A stretch of DNA of 64,000 bases, taken from assembly GCA_946222995.1 (NCBI GenBank), contig CAMIOS010000002.1, forward strand, positions 124,001-188,000. Reading direction: 5' to 3'. Source of the stretch: an uncultured Enhydrobacter sp. GTDB taxonomy: Bacteria > Pseudomonadota > Gammaproteobacteria > Pseudomonadales > Moraxellaceae. The position numbers and the translations under genes are program-made. Shown in pieces: positions 36,397-45,689 of this stretch (position 1 is its first letter; each line of letters begins with the position of its first letter). The notes beneath the pieces were generated by a model that saw only the letters and a list, made by a program, of their open reading frames with translations, had not been told where the DNA came from and searched no databases.

Positions 36397-37677
36397 ATGA
36401 GTTTTGATTTGAATGGGTATTATACCTTGATTTTGGCAACCTTGGTGCTATTGTTGGGACGTTTTTTGGTAAAAAGAATTAAATTTTTATCCGACTTTAA
36501 TATCCCTGAACCAGTGGCTGGGGGGTTACTGGCCGCATTGATTGTTTATGCGTTAAATGTTGCTTTTGGCATGAGCTTTAATTTTCAAAAAGAATTACAG
36601 ACCGCCTGTATGTTGATGTTTTTTGCCTCGATTGGACTAAGCGCTGATTTTAGTCGTTTAAAAGCGGGCGGTAAGCCGTTGGTGATATTTTTACTGGTGG
36701 TGTCTGGCTTTATCTTTGTACAAGACTTGGTGGGCGTGGTGATGGCAAAAATGGTGGGGTTGCCATCGCTGATGGGTCTGGTGGCAGGCTCGATTACGCT
36801 CACCGGTGGGCACGGTACGGCAGGCGCTTGGGGACCGGTATTTGAAAATAAATACGGCGTCGTTGGGGCGACCACGTTGGGTATTGCTTGTGCAACTTAT
36901 GGCTTGGTCGCAGGTGGCTTGGTCGGTGGGCCTGTGGCAAAGCGGCTGATCAAAAAATTGGGTAGAACGCCTGTTGCCGAAGCAGTCGATCAAACTGCTG
37001 TCGAAAAACTGGCAAGCGACCAATCTTTGTATAGCACGCAGCACGATTTAGACCATGATTTAGCCCAAAAAGAGGTGTTTGAACGCCCCGATAATATTCG
37101 CTTGATTACCGCTTCTTCGACGATTGAAACCTTGTCGCTGTTTGCGAGTGCATTGGCGTTTGCAGGCATTATGACCAGTGTCTCAAAAGGTATGTGGTTT
37201 GAATTGCCCACCTTTGTATGGGCATTGGCAGGTGGTGTGGTCATCCGCAATGTGTTAACGTCGTTTTTTAATTTTGATATGTTTGACCGAGCTATTGATG
37301 TGTTTGGCAATGCCGCCTTATCATTATTTTTGGCAATGGCGTTATTGTCATTAAAGCTGTGGGAGCTGACAGGTCTAGCAGGCCCGGTCTTGATTATTCT
37401 AGCGGTGCAAACGGTGGTGATGATTGCGTATGCCTATTTTGTCACGTTTCGGGTGATGGGCAGCGATTACGATGCAGCGGTGCTTGCCGCAGGGCATTGT
37501 GGGTTTGGCATGGGGGCAACGCCAACAGCGATTGCCAATATGCAAGCGATTACTGACCGTTATGGCGCATCCCACAAAGCATTTTTGATTGTGCCAATGG
37601 TGGGGGCGTTTTTTGTGGATATTGTCAATGCCACCATTTTGCAGATTTTTACCAAGTTGCCATTTGTGGTGGGTTAA
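36397..37677 (+). CDS. gltS: Sodium/glutamate symporter GltS
   Basis: GltS (426 residues) imports glutamate with sodium. The two inverted repeat halves both carry the family's substrate/ion loops: ITLTGGHGTAGAWGPVFE in the first, and GHCGFGMGATPTAIANM in the second. About ten membrane segments are visible, with a cytoplasmic linker near residues 190-245. The ATG at 36397 is chosen because AAGGTG stands about nine bases upstream; a GTG at 36385 would overlap that site. Followed by a strong terminator. Confidence 0.95.
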   Translation: MSFDLNGYYTLILATLVLLLGRFLVKRIKFLSDFNIPEPVAGGLLAALIVYALNVAFGMSFNFQKELQTACMLMFFASIGLSADFSRLKAGGKPLVIFLLVVSGFIFVQDLVGVVMAKMVGLPSLMGLVAGSITLTGGHGTAGAWGPVFENKYGVVGATTLGIACATYGLVAGGLVGGPVAKRLIKKLGRTPVAEAVDQTAVEKLASDQSLYSTQHDLDHDLAQKEVFERPDNIRLITASSTIETLSLFASALAFAGIMTSVSKGMWFELPTFVWALAGGVVIRNVLTSFFNFDMFDRAIDVFGNAALSLFLAMALLSLKLWELTGLAGPVLIILAVQTVVMIAYAYFVTFRVMGSDYDAAVLAAGHCGFGMGATPTAIANMQAITDRYGASHKAFLIVPMVGAFFVDIVNATILQIFTKLPFVVG

Positions 37678-37690
37678 ATAGGGTAAATAT

Positions 37691-37721
37691 AAAAAAAAGG
37701 CTTCAGCGGGAAGCCTTTTTT
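37691..37721. terminator. Bidirectional terminator between gltS and the 981-residue gene
   Basis: AAAAAAGGCTT (37693-37703) pairs with AAGCCTTTTTT (37711-37721), loop of seven bases. T-runs exist on both strands between convergent genes. Confidence 0.92.
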
Positions 37722-37727
37722 CTTTGA

Positions 37728-40673
37728 TTATTTCGCCATGACTTTTGCCACAATTAGACCTAACACAATCAGCGCCACCACCACGCCTACCATCAGGTAC
37801 AACTTTTTTTCTTTGTCGCTGTCGGTGGTCGAAAGCTCGGCTTGTAGTCGGGCTTGGTCACGCAGCAATTGTTGCTGTAATTCTGGGCTTAAGGTTGCAA
37901 GTTTATCGCTTGCTTGTGGCGTACTTATAGTTAAAGGCGATTCGGTTGTACCAAATGAATTTAAATTGCTTGTATTCGCTAGTGTCGGGACAGTCGGTGT
38001 GGCCATGCTTGGCTGGGTTTTTGCTTGCGGTGTTGGTTGTGGTATTGGGTGAGTGTTTGGGGTGGTAACGCCAATTGTTGCAGCTTTTGTTGCACCTTGC
38101 TTGATTGAAGTTTGTGTATGAGATGCTTGAGTGGTATCGAATTTAAATTTTGGGAAAAGCTGCGCATCGACACCTTTGCCCACATAGCGATAACCTTGCC
38201 GTTCTTGCCATTCGAGTGTTGGCAGTAGATCACCGTTTTGTTCAAGATCGGGGCGTTGAGTATGCGCAAGCCAGTTTTGATAGAGATCTTTTGACCAGAA
38301 ACGGGATGGCAAAATCATCAACCGCCCTTTGGCATTGATGGGTTGATTGGACGTGTCGGGTTCGAGCATCAGTGGCACGACAGGGTGCTCGGTGGTGAGC
38401 ATCCCATTGGGCAGATGCAGGCGCCATAGCCATGAGGTACTGATTTTAAGGCGGGGTGCAAGATGGCCGTTTTGCAAACTTTTTGGATAATTAATGCCAA
38501 ACACTCGAGAGCGTGGGTCTTTGGCGTGCAGAGCGTACATCGATTGGTCGGGGGGTAGGCTTTCTAGTGGCTGCTCTAGCATGGCGTGTAATTGTTCGGC
38601 AGCTTGTTGTAATTCGTTGACGCTCGCCTGCCCTGTCGGGTCGTATAGAATATCCGCCGTCAGCATTTGGGCAGGTACTAGCGTATCGATGAGCGTCGTA
38701 TCATACTTATACAAGTCAGCATCGGCATATATTATGATGCCCCACACCACTTTACCATAGCGGTATAAGCGCTGTAGGTTTTCGGCTTGGCTAAACAATT
38801 CATCACCAATCAGACGATCGGGCACGACCACTTGTAAATATTCTCGCAGGTTATCTGGCAGATCAAGAATATATTTTGGCAAGTCATACCCTCGCCACGA
38901 CATTTGCTCATAATCAAACGGCGGCATGGTCAATACCAAACCTTGCGATGGCAACGTTAATGGGGTATTTGTGGCTAAAAGTGGCAACAATGGCAAATCA
39001 ATGCTATCTACTCGTTGGTTTTGTTGTTGTTCACGTTGGCGTTGTCTGGCTTGTTGTAGCGGAGATAACTGCCAAGGGGTTAATACTTCTACTCCGCACG
39101 CTTGCCAAAGCTTTGCAGGTAAGCTTTGATAAAGCTGATAAACCAATTGTCCGGCAAGATTTGGTAAATTTGGCTGATTGCTAAGCAGCGGATACAATAC
39201 CAAGCGTTCAGTCATAGCTAAGGCGCTGTCATCGGCTAACCGATACGGCAAGAGCAACTGCAATGCCAATGCATCATGGTCATTTGTCTTATTGACCCGA
39301 ATTTCTAATGCCAACGCTTCGAGCTGACCCAATGGTAAATTGGTCAGTAAGCCAAAACCTGCCACTTGATACAGTAGCCCGACTGCTTCATGTGCCAGTT
39401 GTCGGTACAGTTTATCGAGCGCTGAGTCATTGTCCATGCTCGATAGCGTGATGGTTTGTTGCGACTGGCTATCGGCTTGGATCAGTGTCGGGATTATGGG
39501 GCGTTGCTCTGTGACCTGTTTTAATTGGTGGGTTAACAATTGCCCTGCAGTGTGCATGGCTTGTTGATAGATTGCAGGTAAAGGCGTAGCAAAGACTTGA
39601 TTTTGCCATGTTTTTGGCAAAAAAATATGCAACTCTGCCCGATTTTGCTTATCAACAATTTGGGCAAATGTCACCGCCGACTTGGGAAAATTGGGGGCGA
39701 TGTTAAACAAGCGATTGGTCACCACCAACATCGGCGTGCGATAATGATTTTGCATCAACTGCACAAAGCGGTGCTCAATGCAATCAACAAAGCTAGACCC
39801 CTGCGTATCGCCGATCATAGCGGACATCTCATCATAATCCACCCATTTGCTCGCCACATTGGCAAGCTGGCTGCTAGTCGCCCCGATATAAAACCCAAGC
39901 AGATAAATACACGCCTGATTGGCAGGCTCGCTCACGATGCGGGCATAATCATCTGGGCTTAATTTTTCGGCTTGAGCCAGGTGGGTCAATGCCGCATCGA
40001 TCGCATGCAAACTGGCTTGGCTAAAATCAAAGGTGATATCGGCAAGGTACGCATAAAAACCGATACTTTTATCAAGAAGTTTGCCAGTACGGATTTTAGC
40101 AAGATACTGTTGGGCGATGCTATTGGCATTGTCTAACAGATTGACCTGACTTTGGGCAACGATCGCTTGTTCCATCTCAGTCAAAAATTGCGACACAATA
40201 GCGGTACTTGGGACTTCGCCATTGGCTAGTAGTTTAGAATCTAGCAGATGAGACAATACCTTAAGCGGTTGGCAATAGACCTTACCAATTTTGGCGGTCA
40301 ATGAATTTTCAAAGGTGGTTGGCAGGCTAAATTGCGTGTTGTGCCGTTGGTTTTGCTCAGCGATATCTTGGCTAATCTGCTCAAAGTCGTACCATATGAT
40401 CGGCTCAGCCGTTCTTATCGCTAATGTCTTTGCCAAATAGCTGGCAATGGCCAGCAAAAAGTTGCCGCCGCCTTGCTGCGATAAAATATTTGCCACGCCC
40501 ATGTGCCGCTTGCCAAGATTTGCAAACATTTGGCTAATTTTCTCGATACTGTGCGCAGAATAATCAAAGTCAATTTTTTGCAAGGCTGACCAAAACAAGA
40601 TAGGAAACGGTGGCGGCTGTTTGCTGGTAAGATGATATAACAGCGTATTGACTTGTTGGGCGGTGGTCGGCAC
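37728..40673 (-). CDS. Large hypothetical protein with C-terminal membrane anchor
   Basis: I do not recognise any domain in this 981-residue protein. It starts with GTG, preceded by a good AGGA site, and has no signal peptide. Residues 1-840 look globular, with mixed helix and strand. About 845-945 is Thr/Pro/Ala/Gln-rich and probably disordered. A short Gln-rich coiled stretch follows (LSPELQQQLLRDQARLQ). The last 25 residues hold one membrane helix (LYLMVGVVVALIVLGLIVAKV) with a basic end, so the protein is probably tail-anchored with the bulk in the cytoplasm. It is flanked by terminators on both sides and forms a single-gene unit. The function is unknown. Confidence 0.8.
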   Translation of the reverse strand: MPTTAQQVNTLLYHLTSKQPPPFPILFWSALQKIDFDYSAHSIEKISQMFANLGKRHMGVANILSQQGGGNFLLAIASYLAKTLAIRTAEPIIWYDFEQISQDIAEQNQRHNTQFSLPTTFENSLTAKIGKVYCQPLKVLSHLLDSKLLANGEVPSTAIVSQFLTEMEQAIVAQSQVNLLDNANSIAQQYLAKIRTGKLLDKSIGFYAYLADITFDFSQASLHAIDAALTHLAQAEKLSPDDYARIVSEPANQACIYLLGFYIGATSSQLANVASKWVDYDEMSAMIGDTQGSSFVDCIEHRFVQLMQNHYRTPMLVVTNRLFNIAPNFPKSAVTFAQIVDKQNRAELHIFLPKTWQNQVFATPLPAIYQQAMHTAGQLLTHQLKQVTEQRPIIPTLIQADSQSQQTITLSSMDNDSALDKLYRQLAHEAVGLLYQVAGFGLLTNLPLGQLEALALEIRVNKTNDHDALALQLLLPYRLADDSALAMTERLVLYPLLSNQPNLPNLAGQLVYQLYQSLPAKLWQACGVEVLTPWQLSPLQQARQRQREQQQNQRVDSIDLPLLPLLATNTPLTLPSQGLVLTMPPFDYEQMSWRGYDLPKYILDLPDNLREYLQVVVPDRLIGDELFSQAENLQRLYRYGKVVWGIIIYADADLYKYDTTLIDTLVPAQMLTADILYDPTGQASVNELQQAAEQLHAMLEQPLESLPPDQSMYALHAKDPRSRVFGINYPKSLQNGHLAPRLKISTSWLWRLHLPNGMLTTEHPVVPLMLEPDTSNQPINAKGRLMILPSRFWSKDLYQNWLAHTQRPDLEQNGDLLPTLEWQERQGYRYVGKGVDAQLFPKFKFDTTQASHTQTSIKQGATKAATIGVTTPNTHPIPQPTPQAKTQPSMATPTVPTLANTSNLNSFGTTESPLTISTPQASDKLATLSPELQQQLLRDQARLQAELSTTDSDKEKKLYLMVGVVVALIVLGLIVAKVMAK

Positions 40674-40783
40674 TGTCCTGTCCTTTTGACCGGTTAAAAA
40701 TTGTCAGTTATTTTGGGTCAAAATACAGGTTTTGGCAAGTTGTAATCGGTTAAATAGCAGGGGATAAAAGATAAGGGTAAAAT

Positions 40784-40830
40784 AAAAACCCCGCTTACTA
40801 TGCCTAGCAATGCCTAGGAAACGGGGGTTT
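40784..40830 (-). terminator. Terminator after ahpF
   Basis: AAAACCCCG (left) pairs with CGGGGGTTT (right, 40822-40830). An inner CCTAG/CTAGG hairpin extends the stem. On the minus strand the structure ends in a T-run. It lies just past the ahpF stop. Confidence 0.8.
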
Positions 40831-40863
40831 AGCATTACATTGATTAATTAATTGATTGATTGC

Positions 40864-42438
40864 TTATTGCAACATCAGATATTCAAAGGCACTTAACGCT
40901 GCTTTTGAGCCTTCACCCATCGCAATGTTAATTTGCTTAAACGGTACTGTCGTCACATCGCCACAGGCAAAAATCCCTTGACGTGAGGTTTGGCATTTCT
41001 CATCAATCTCAATCTCGCCTGCCTTATTAATATTGACCAAGTCTTTGACCACATCGCTATTGGGTATCAGTCCGATTTGTACGAACACCGCGGATAAATC
41101 CAAGGTTTTATTTTCGCCGGTGGTGCGGTCTTGATACACAATTGAGGTGACTTTGCCATTGTCTGCCACAATTTCTTGGGTCGCAATCGAGGTTAAAATA
41201 TCGATATTCGCACGCTCTTTGGCTTTGTTAATCAGCACTTGGTCGGCTCGCAATTTATCGCCATATTCAATCAAGGTCACGTGCTTGACAATCCCCGCTA
41301 GGTCAATCGCCGCCTCAACGCCTGAGTTACCCCCGCCCACGACTGCCACATCTTTGCCTTTAAAGAAGGGTCCATCACAGTGCGGACAATACGCCACGCC
41401 GTTGCCGATATTTTCAGCTTCACCTTTCACACCAAGCTTACGCCATTGCGCACCCGTTGCAATGATAAGGCTGCGACTGGCAAAGGTTTCGCCTGTGTTG
41501 AGCGTCAACTGATAAGTGCTGTCAGTATTTTGTAGAATGGTTTTGACGCTCACCATGTCTTTGACCGTGATGGCATATTCTTTCAGGTGTTTGGCAAAAT
41601 TTGCCGCCAGTTCATTGCCGTTGGTGAGCGGTATAGAAATTAAGTTTTCGATGTCTTGGGTATCTTTGACTTGCCCGCCAATCCGGTCGGTGACCATTGT
41701 CACTTTTAAGCCTTTACGAGCCACATAAATCGCTGCCGCCACGCCTGCAGGCCCGCCGCCGATAATGGTGACATCTTGCTGTTCAAGCTGCTCGCTCGGT
41801 GCGGCGGCTTGCATCAAATCGGGAAATTTTTCTTGCAATTTTTCAATCAATTTGGCAGTGTCAATTTTGCCATTGGCAAAGGGTTTGCCGTTTAAAAACA
41901 CCGCGGGCACGCCTTGGATATTTTTTTCTTGAATCAAATCTTGGAACACGCCGCCGTCAATCATTTCGTTGCTGATATTATCATTAAGCAAGGCAAATTG
42001 GTTTAACGCTTGCACCACATCGGGGCAGTTATGACAAGACAGCGACACAAAGGTTTGAAATTGTAGCGGTTGCTTGATGCCTTTGATGATATGTTGAATC
42101 GCAGAATCAAGTTTTAGCTCACTACCGCCGGCTTGCAAAATCGCCAAAATCAACGAGGTAAACTCATGCCCGCCCGGAATCCCACTAAACACGATACCTG
42201 TGTCCCGATTCTCACCGTTTGAGCCTTGGGTTTGAATTTTAAAACTCATTGGCGACAATGCATCATCAAAGTGTTCGCTTAACGTAATGTTATCCGTTGT
42301 CCCTGCGATTTGGGTCAAAAAATCCACCAATTCTTGACGTTGTTCATGTTCGCCTGTGCCTAACACGAAGGTAATCGGGCGGGTCATACGTTCGCTATAG
42401 CTTTTTACCGCATTTAATAAGTCTTGGTCTAACATCAT
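40864..42438 (-). CDS. ahpF: Alkyl hydroperoxide reductase subunit F
   Basis: AhpF (524 residues) reduces AhpC with NAD(P)H. The N-terminal tandem thioredoxin-like domain carries Cys135/Cys138 in VSLSCHNCPD. The C-terminal flavoprotein part has IIGGGPAGVAAAIYVA for FAD, the second redox pair Cys351/Cys354 in VAYCPHCDGPF, and VAVVGGGNSGVEAAIDLA for the nicotinamide. FACGDVTTVPFKQI ends the FAD site. GGAG precedes the start. ahpC lies about 2.7 kb away on the same strand, separated by ydcH, a LysE-type gene and cytX, so the two are not in one operon here. Confidence 0.97.
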   Translation of the reverse strand: MMLDQDLLNAVKSYSERMTRPITFVLGTGEHEQRQELVDFLTQIAGTTDNITLSEHFDDALSPMSFKIQTQGSNGENRDTGIVFSGIPGGHEFTSLILAILQAGGSELKLDSAIQHIIKGIKQPLQFQTFVSLSCHNCPDVVQALNQFALLNDNISNEMIDGGVFQDLIQEKNIQGVPAVFLNGKPFANGKIDTAKLIEKLQEKFPDLMQAAAPSEQLEQQDVTIIGGGPAGVAAAIYVARKGLKVTMVTDRIGGQVKDTQDIENLISIPLTNGNELAANFAKHLKEYAITVKDMVSVKTILQNTDSTYQLTLNTGETFASRSLIIATGAQWRKLGVKGEAENIGNGVAYCPHCDGPFFKGKDVAVVGGGNSGVEAAIDLAGIVKHVTLIEYGDKLRADQVLINKAKERANIDILTSIATQEIVADNGKVTSIVYQDRTTGENKTLDLSAVFVQIGLIPNSDVVKDLVNINKAGEIEIDEKCQTSRQGIFACGDVTTVPFKQINIAMGEGSKAALSAFEYLMLQ

Positions 42439-42638
42439 TCACTCCAATTTTTTATTATTGATTGCCTTATTATTGGGGTTTTTGTCAAATTTGGCAATGT
42501 CAGATCGCTAAACGCTAAGTTTTAAAAAACAAATCAAACATAACTTTAATATTTAATTTTTCAATGTTAAAACGTATCGAATCAAAAGATATCGATTAAT
42601 AAGTAGCCAAGCCTAGCTTTTTTAGTTACAATGAAATT

Positions 42639-42679
42639 AAGACAAATAGAAAATTTAGATAACTAAATTTGTCTTTTTT
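42639..42679 (+). other. Competing hairpins with T-run in the ydcH leader
   Basis: AAGACAAAT (42639-42647) is complementary to ATTTGTCTT (42667-42675). AAATTTAG (42651-42658) is complementary to CTAAATTT (42663-42670). The two stems share 42667-42670, so they cannot form at once. T6 ends at 42679, 44 bases before the ydcH ATG. TACAAT (42627-42632) could be a -10 element with transcription starting near 42639. The structure looks like a terminator or attenuator; there is no upstream plus-strand gene. Confidence 0.55.
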
Positions 42680-42722
42680 CATATTTTATGTTCATTTTGA
42701 CCGCTGATAAAAGGAAGAAACC

Positions 42723-42944
42723 ATGTTTCCAGAACATCGTGAACTGATTAGCAAATTAAAAACAACCGACAAACATTTTGAAAAATTATTTGATAAACAC
42801 AATGATTTAGATGAACAAATCAGCAATTTAGAAAACGACCCTGTGGCATCAGTGAGCCGTGATGCGGATATCGAAGCGCTTAAAAAAGAAAAATTGGCAC
42901 TTAAAGATGAGATTTATAAAATCTTAGAAGCCCAATCAAAATAA
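42723..42944 (+). CDS. YdcH/DUF465-family small protein
   Basis: This 73-residue protein is highly charged and helical: FPEHRELISKLKTTDKHFEKLFDKHNDLDEQISNLE, then IEALKKEKLALKDEIYKIL. It is typical of the DUF465 (YdcH) family, probably a coiled-coil dimer of unknown function. AAGGAAG stands upstream of the ATG. A clear terminator follows. Confidence 0.92.
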   Translation: MFPEHRELISKLKTTDKHFEKLFDKHNDLDEQISNLENDPVASVSRDADIEALKKEKLALKDEIYKILEAQSK

Positions 42945-42986
42945 TTCTTTGATAGTTGTGCCCTTTGTACTGTCGCTTTGTACACA

Positions 42987-43008
42987 CCCCGCCTTTGGTG
43001 GGGTTTTT
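42987..43008 (+). terminator. Terminator after the ydcH-like gene
   Basis: CCCCGCC (42987-42993) pairs with GGTGGGG (42997-43003), including one G-U pair, followed by T5 (43004-43008). It lies before the chosen LysE start and argues against a longer N-terminus for that gene. Confidence 0.9.
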
Positions 43009-43087
43009 GATGGATAAAGTATTTGCTTTAGTCAACGCTAATTTGCTACATTGCAACACCAATTTTGATAACTGTGGATTGCGTTGT

Positions 43088-43747
43088 ATGTTTGGGATTA
43101 CCGATTTAACGACTTATTTGCTCGGTGTGATAGCGATTATTTTATTACCTGGACCCAATTCGCTGTTTTGTCTAGCCACCGCTGCCAAGCAGGGCATCAA
43201 GTCGGGTTATCAAGCATTATTTGGTATCATGTTGGGCGATAGCTTGCTGATTTTGGCGACGGTGTTTGGGGCAGGTACGCTATTAAAGTTATACCCTTCG
43301 CTGTTTTTTGTGGTCAAAGTCGTGGGCGGTTTATACTTGGCGTATCTGGGATTGAATCTTATCAAAGCAGGGTGGCAAAAATGGCAAACCCGTCTACAGC
43401 CTGTCATCAGCGAAAAATTAACCCAAACCATCGAGCCACTAGCAAAAATCAATAGTTTTAGGCGAGCGTTGTTTTTGAGTTTAACCAATCCTAAGGCGAT
43501 TTTGTTTTTCTTATCGTTTTTTGTGCAATTTGTTGACCCACATTATCCCAATCCGCTCGTTACGTTTTTGGCATTGGCAATCATTTTGCAATTCGTTAGC
43601 TTTATTTATCTTAATGTGCTGATTTTATCGGGGTTTCATTTGACCCAATTTTTTAGCCGGCAGCATGGGCTAGCCAGTATCAGCATGGGGGTAGTGGGAT
43701 TATTGTTTATTGGGTTTGCCATCAAACTGTGGACAGCGAGTATTTAG
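43088..43747 (+). CDS. LysE/RhtB-family amino acid exporter
   Basis: The 219-residue protein has about six membrane segments and the LysE hallmark LLPGPNSLFCLATAAKQGIKSGYQA near residue 20. It also has LGLNLIKAGW and the family's LFLSLTNPKAILFFLSFFVQF. It closely resembles LeuE-type exporters, but the substrate is not readable. The ATG at 43088 is chosen because the terminator at 42987-43008 lies between it and any longer start. It has no partner gene nearby. Confidence 0.87.
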   Translation: MFGITDLTTYLLGVIAIILLPGPNSLFCLATAAKQGIKSGYQALFGIMLGDSLLILATVFGAGTLLKLYPSLFFVVKVVGGLYLAYLGLNLIKAGWQKWQTRLQPVISEKLTQTIEPLAKINSFRRALFLSLTNPKAILFFLSFFVQFVDPHYPNPLVTFLALAIILQFVSFIYLNVLILSGFHLTQFFSRQHGLASISMGVVGLLFIGFAIKLWTASI

Positions 43748-43773
43748 CCAGCTTATGGGAAGCTCATAGTCGA

Positions 43774-44979
43774 TTAAACTGTTGGTTTTTTAGCAAAAAA
43801 ATTCACCACCACACACAGCAGCATGGTTACCCCAATCACCGGTAAGGTGTTGCCGATATCAAGCGGATGAACAAGCCAATAACGGTACAAGCCAAACCCC
43901 ATTGCCCAAATAATCAGATTTTTGCTATTAAAACTTTGTTGCATGGTATTGGTTTTTAGGATAAAAAAGTCGGTAATCTGAATCGCCGCCATCGGGGCAA
44001 ATACCGAGCCTAGAAAGTATAAAAAATCGGTGATATTATCCATCGCAAACAACATGGCAGCGATGGTACACATTAGTGTAATACCAATCGCCAAGCCTTT
44101 TTCGGGCCACTTATGCCACAGCGACACCCCAGACACGCCAGCGGAATACGCATCCAAAAACGTTGTGGTCACGGTGGCAAAGACAATCAGCCATAGCCCA
44201 GCCACCCCTAGCCCAAAATGCAATAGCATCTGGGCAAAATCCGTCTCTTGGGTGTATAATGCCATACCCAGTCCAATGGCATACATCCAGGCACTTATCA
44301 CCGCGTAACTGACGCTACTCACCACCGTGGCTTGTAGCGGTTTTTTGGCAGTACGCGTGTAATCACTGATAAGTGGCAGCCAAGACAAGGGCATAATAAC
44401 TGACAATTCAACCGCTGCCCCAAAGCTCATTGGTGCTGATGTCGTGTTCATTATGGTATTGCTCATCGAATGCACGTTCGATAAACCAAATAATTTAAAC
44501 GATAAAATCACCGTCAAAATAAATAACCCTACCACCGCTAGCGCATTGATTTTGCTAAAAAAACGATTGCCTACCCATAACCATAACACAATCAACGCCC
44601 CGATCACCCCACACCACACTGCCTGTCCAATCTGCCAAATGCCATTGACCGCCAATGCCCCATCATAAATCATGATGGCTGTCCAACCGATCAGCTGTAT
44701 GAGATTGAGCAACGCAAACAGCCGACCGCCACGAAACCCAAAACTGCGTTTGACCGTTTCCATCGCACTTTGTCGCCCAATCGCCCCGATATAGCCGACC
44801 AAAAAAAATAGCAAGCCGCCTATCAAATGCCCAATGACAATCGCTAGTAAACCACGCCCCCACCCCAACGGCGCTAAATACGCGCCTGTCAAAATTTCGG
44901 CAATCGACACGCCTGCCCCCGCCCACAGCAAAGCATGATAACTGTTATTTGTTTGAATGGTGCTTTGGCTGGTATCCAT
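43774..44979 (-). CDS. cytX: NCS1-family transporter, CytX-like (hydroxymethylpyrimidine)
   Basis: The 401-residue protein has about 12 membrane segments and NCS1/CytX-type motifs: LLWAGAGVSIAEILTGAYLAPLGWGRG at the start, GRQSAMETVKRSFG, and VIMPLSWLPLISDYTRTAKKP. CytX is thought to import the thiamine precursor hydroxymethylpyrimidine. No thiamine gene is adjacent, and the short upstream region has no TPP riboswitch motif. An AAGGA site precedes the ATG. Another NCS1 substrate (cytosine or allantoin type) is possible. Confidence 0.75.
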   Translation of the reverse strand: MDTSQSTIQTNNSYHALLWAGAGVSIAEILTGAYLAPLGWGRGLLAIVIGHLIGGLLFFLVGYIGAIGRQSAMETVKRSFGFRGGRLFALLNLIQLIGWTAIMIYDGALAVNGIWQIGQAVWCGVIGALIVLWLWVGNRFFSKINALAVVGLFILTVILSFKLFGLSNVHSMSNTIMNTTSAPMSFGAAVELSVIMPLSWLPLISDYTRTAKKPLQATVVSSVSYAVISAWMYAIGLGMALYTQETDFAQMLLHFGLGVAGLWLIVFATVTTTFLDAYSAGVSGVSLWHKWPEKGLAIGITLMCTIAAMLFAMDNITDFLYFLGSVFAPMAAIQITDFFILKTNTMQQSFNSKNLIIWAMGFGLYRYWLVHPLDIGNTLPVIGVTMLLCVVVNFFAKKPTV

Positions 44980-45050
44980 CGGTATCCTTATGGGTTGAAA
45001 ATGGCAATTTGACTGAATTTATCGGCTATATTAACCAAAATTGCGCCAGC

Positions 45051-45080
45051 AAAAAACCCCAAATATCGCTATTTGGGGTT
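45051..45080 (-). terminator. Terminator after ahpC
   Basis: AACCCCAAATA (45055-45065) pairs with TATTTGGGGTT (45070-45080), loop of four bases. The T-run lies at 45056-45051 on the minus strand. It separates ahpC from cytX. Confidence 0.92.
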
Positions 45081-45122
45081 GTGTTGGACTAATTTTAATC
45101 AGCAAAAATAAGATTTATTGTC

Positions 45123-45689
45123 TTAAATTTTACCAACGAGGTCAAGGCTTGGTTTTAAGGTTTCTTTACCTTTTTCCCATGCGGCAGGACAGACTTCGCC
45201 ATCGTTGTCACGTACATATTGAGCGGCTTGAATTTTACGGATTAAGTCTTTGGCAGAACGACCGATACCCAAGTCATGAATTTCAGCGACTTTGATTTTG
45301 CCATCGGGGTCAACCAAGAAAGTACCACGCAAGGCAGCGTTGTCATCTTCAATCATCACGTTAAAGCCACGGGTAATTTTGCCAGTACCATCGCCTAGCA
45401 TTGGGTATTTAACTTTACCAATGGCAGGTGACGCATCCGCCCATGCTTTGTGCACAAAGTGGGTATCAGTCGATACGGCATACACTTCAACACCCATCGC
45501 TTTGATTTCGTCGTAATGGTCTGCCATGTCTTCAAGCTCAGTTGGACAAACAAAAGTAAAATCGTGTGGATAGAAGAAGAATACTGCCCATTTGCCTTTG
45601 ACATCATCTGATGAGATTTCTTTAAACTCACCATTAACATACGCTTGGGTTTTAAATTCTGGAATGGTTTGATTAATAATTGCAGCCAT
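45123..45689 (-). CDS. ahpC: Alkyl hydroperoxide reductase peroxiredoxin AhpC
   Basis: AhpC (188 residues, normal length) is a typical two-Cys peroxiredoxin. The peroxidatic cysteine is Cys48 in DFTFVCPTE. The resolving cysteine is in GEVCPAAWEKG near the C-terminus. A strong AAGGAG precedes the ATG. It is divergent from oxyR across a 492-base gap and is likely to be OxyR-controlled, as in other proteobacteria. Confidence 0.98.
   Translation of the reverse strand: MAAIINQTIPEFKTQAYVNGEFKEISSDDVKGKWAVFFFYPHDFTFVCPTELEDMADHYDEIKAMGVEVYAVSTDTHFVHKAWADASPAIGKVKYPMLGDGTGKITRGFNVMIEDDNAALRGTFLVDPDGKIKVAEIHDLGIGRSAKDLIRKIQAAQYVRDNDGEVCPAAWEKGKETLKPSLDLVGKI

Noticed and set aside
42956..43087. Longer N-terminus for the LysE-type exporter
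   Set aside because: It would include the ydcH terminator hairpin and adds a Cys-rich stretch not found in the family.
44980..45122. TPP riboswitch before cytX
   Set aside because: The space is short, mostly taken by the ahpC terminator, and lacks the conserved TPP-binding sequence.
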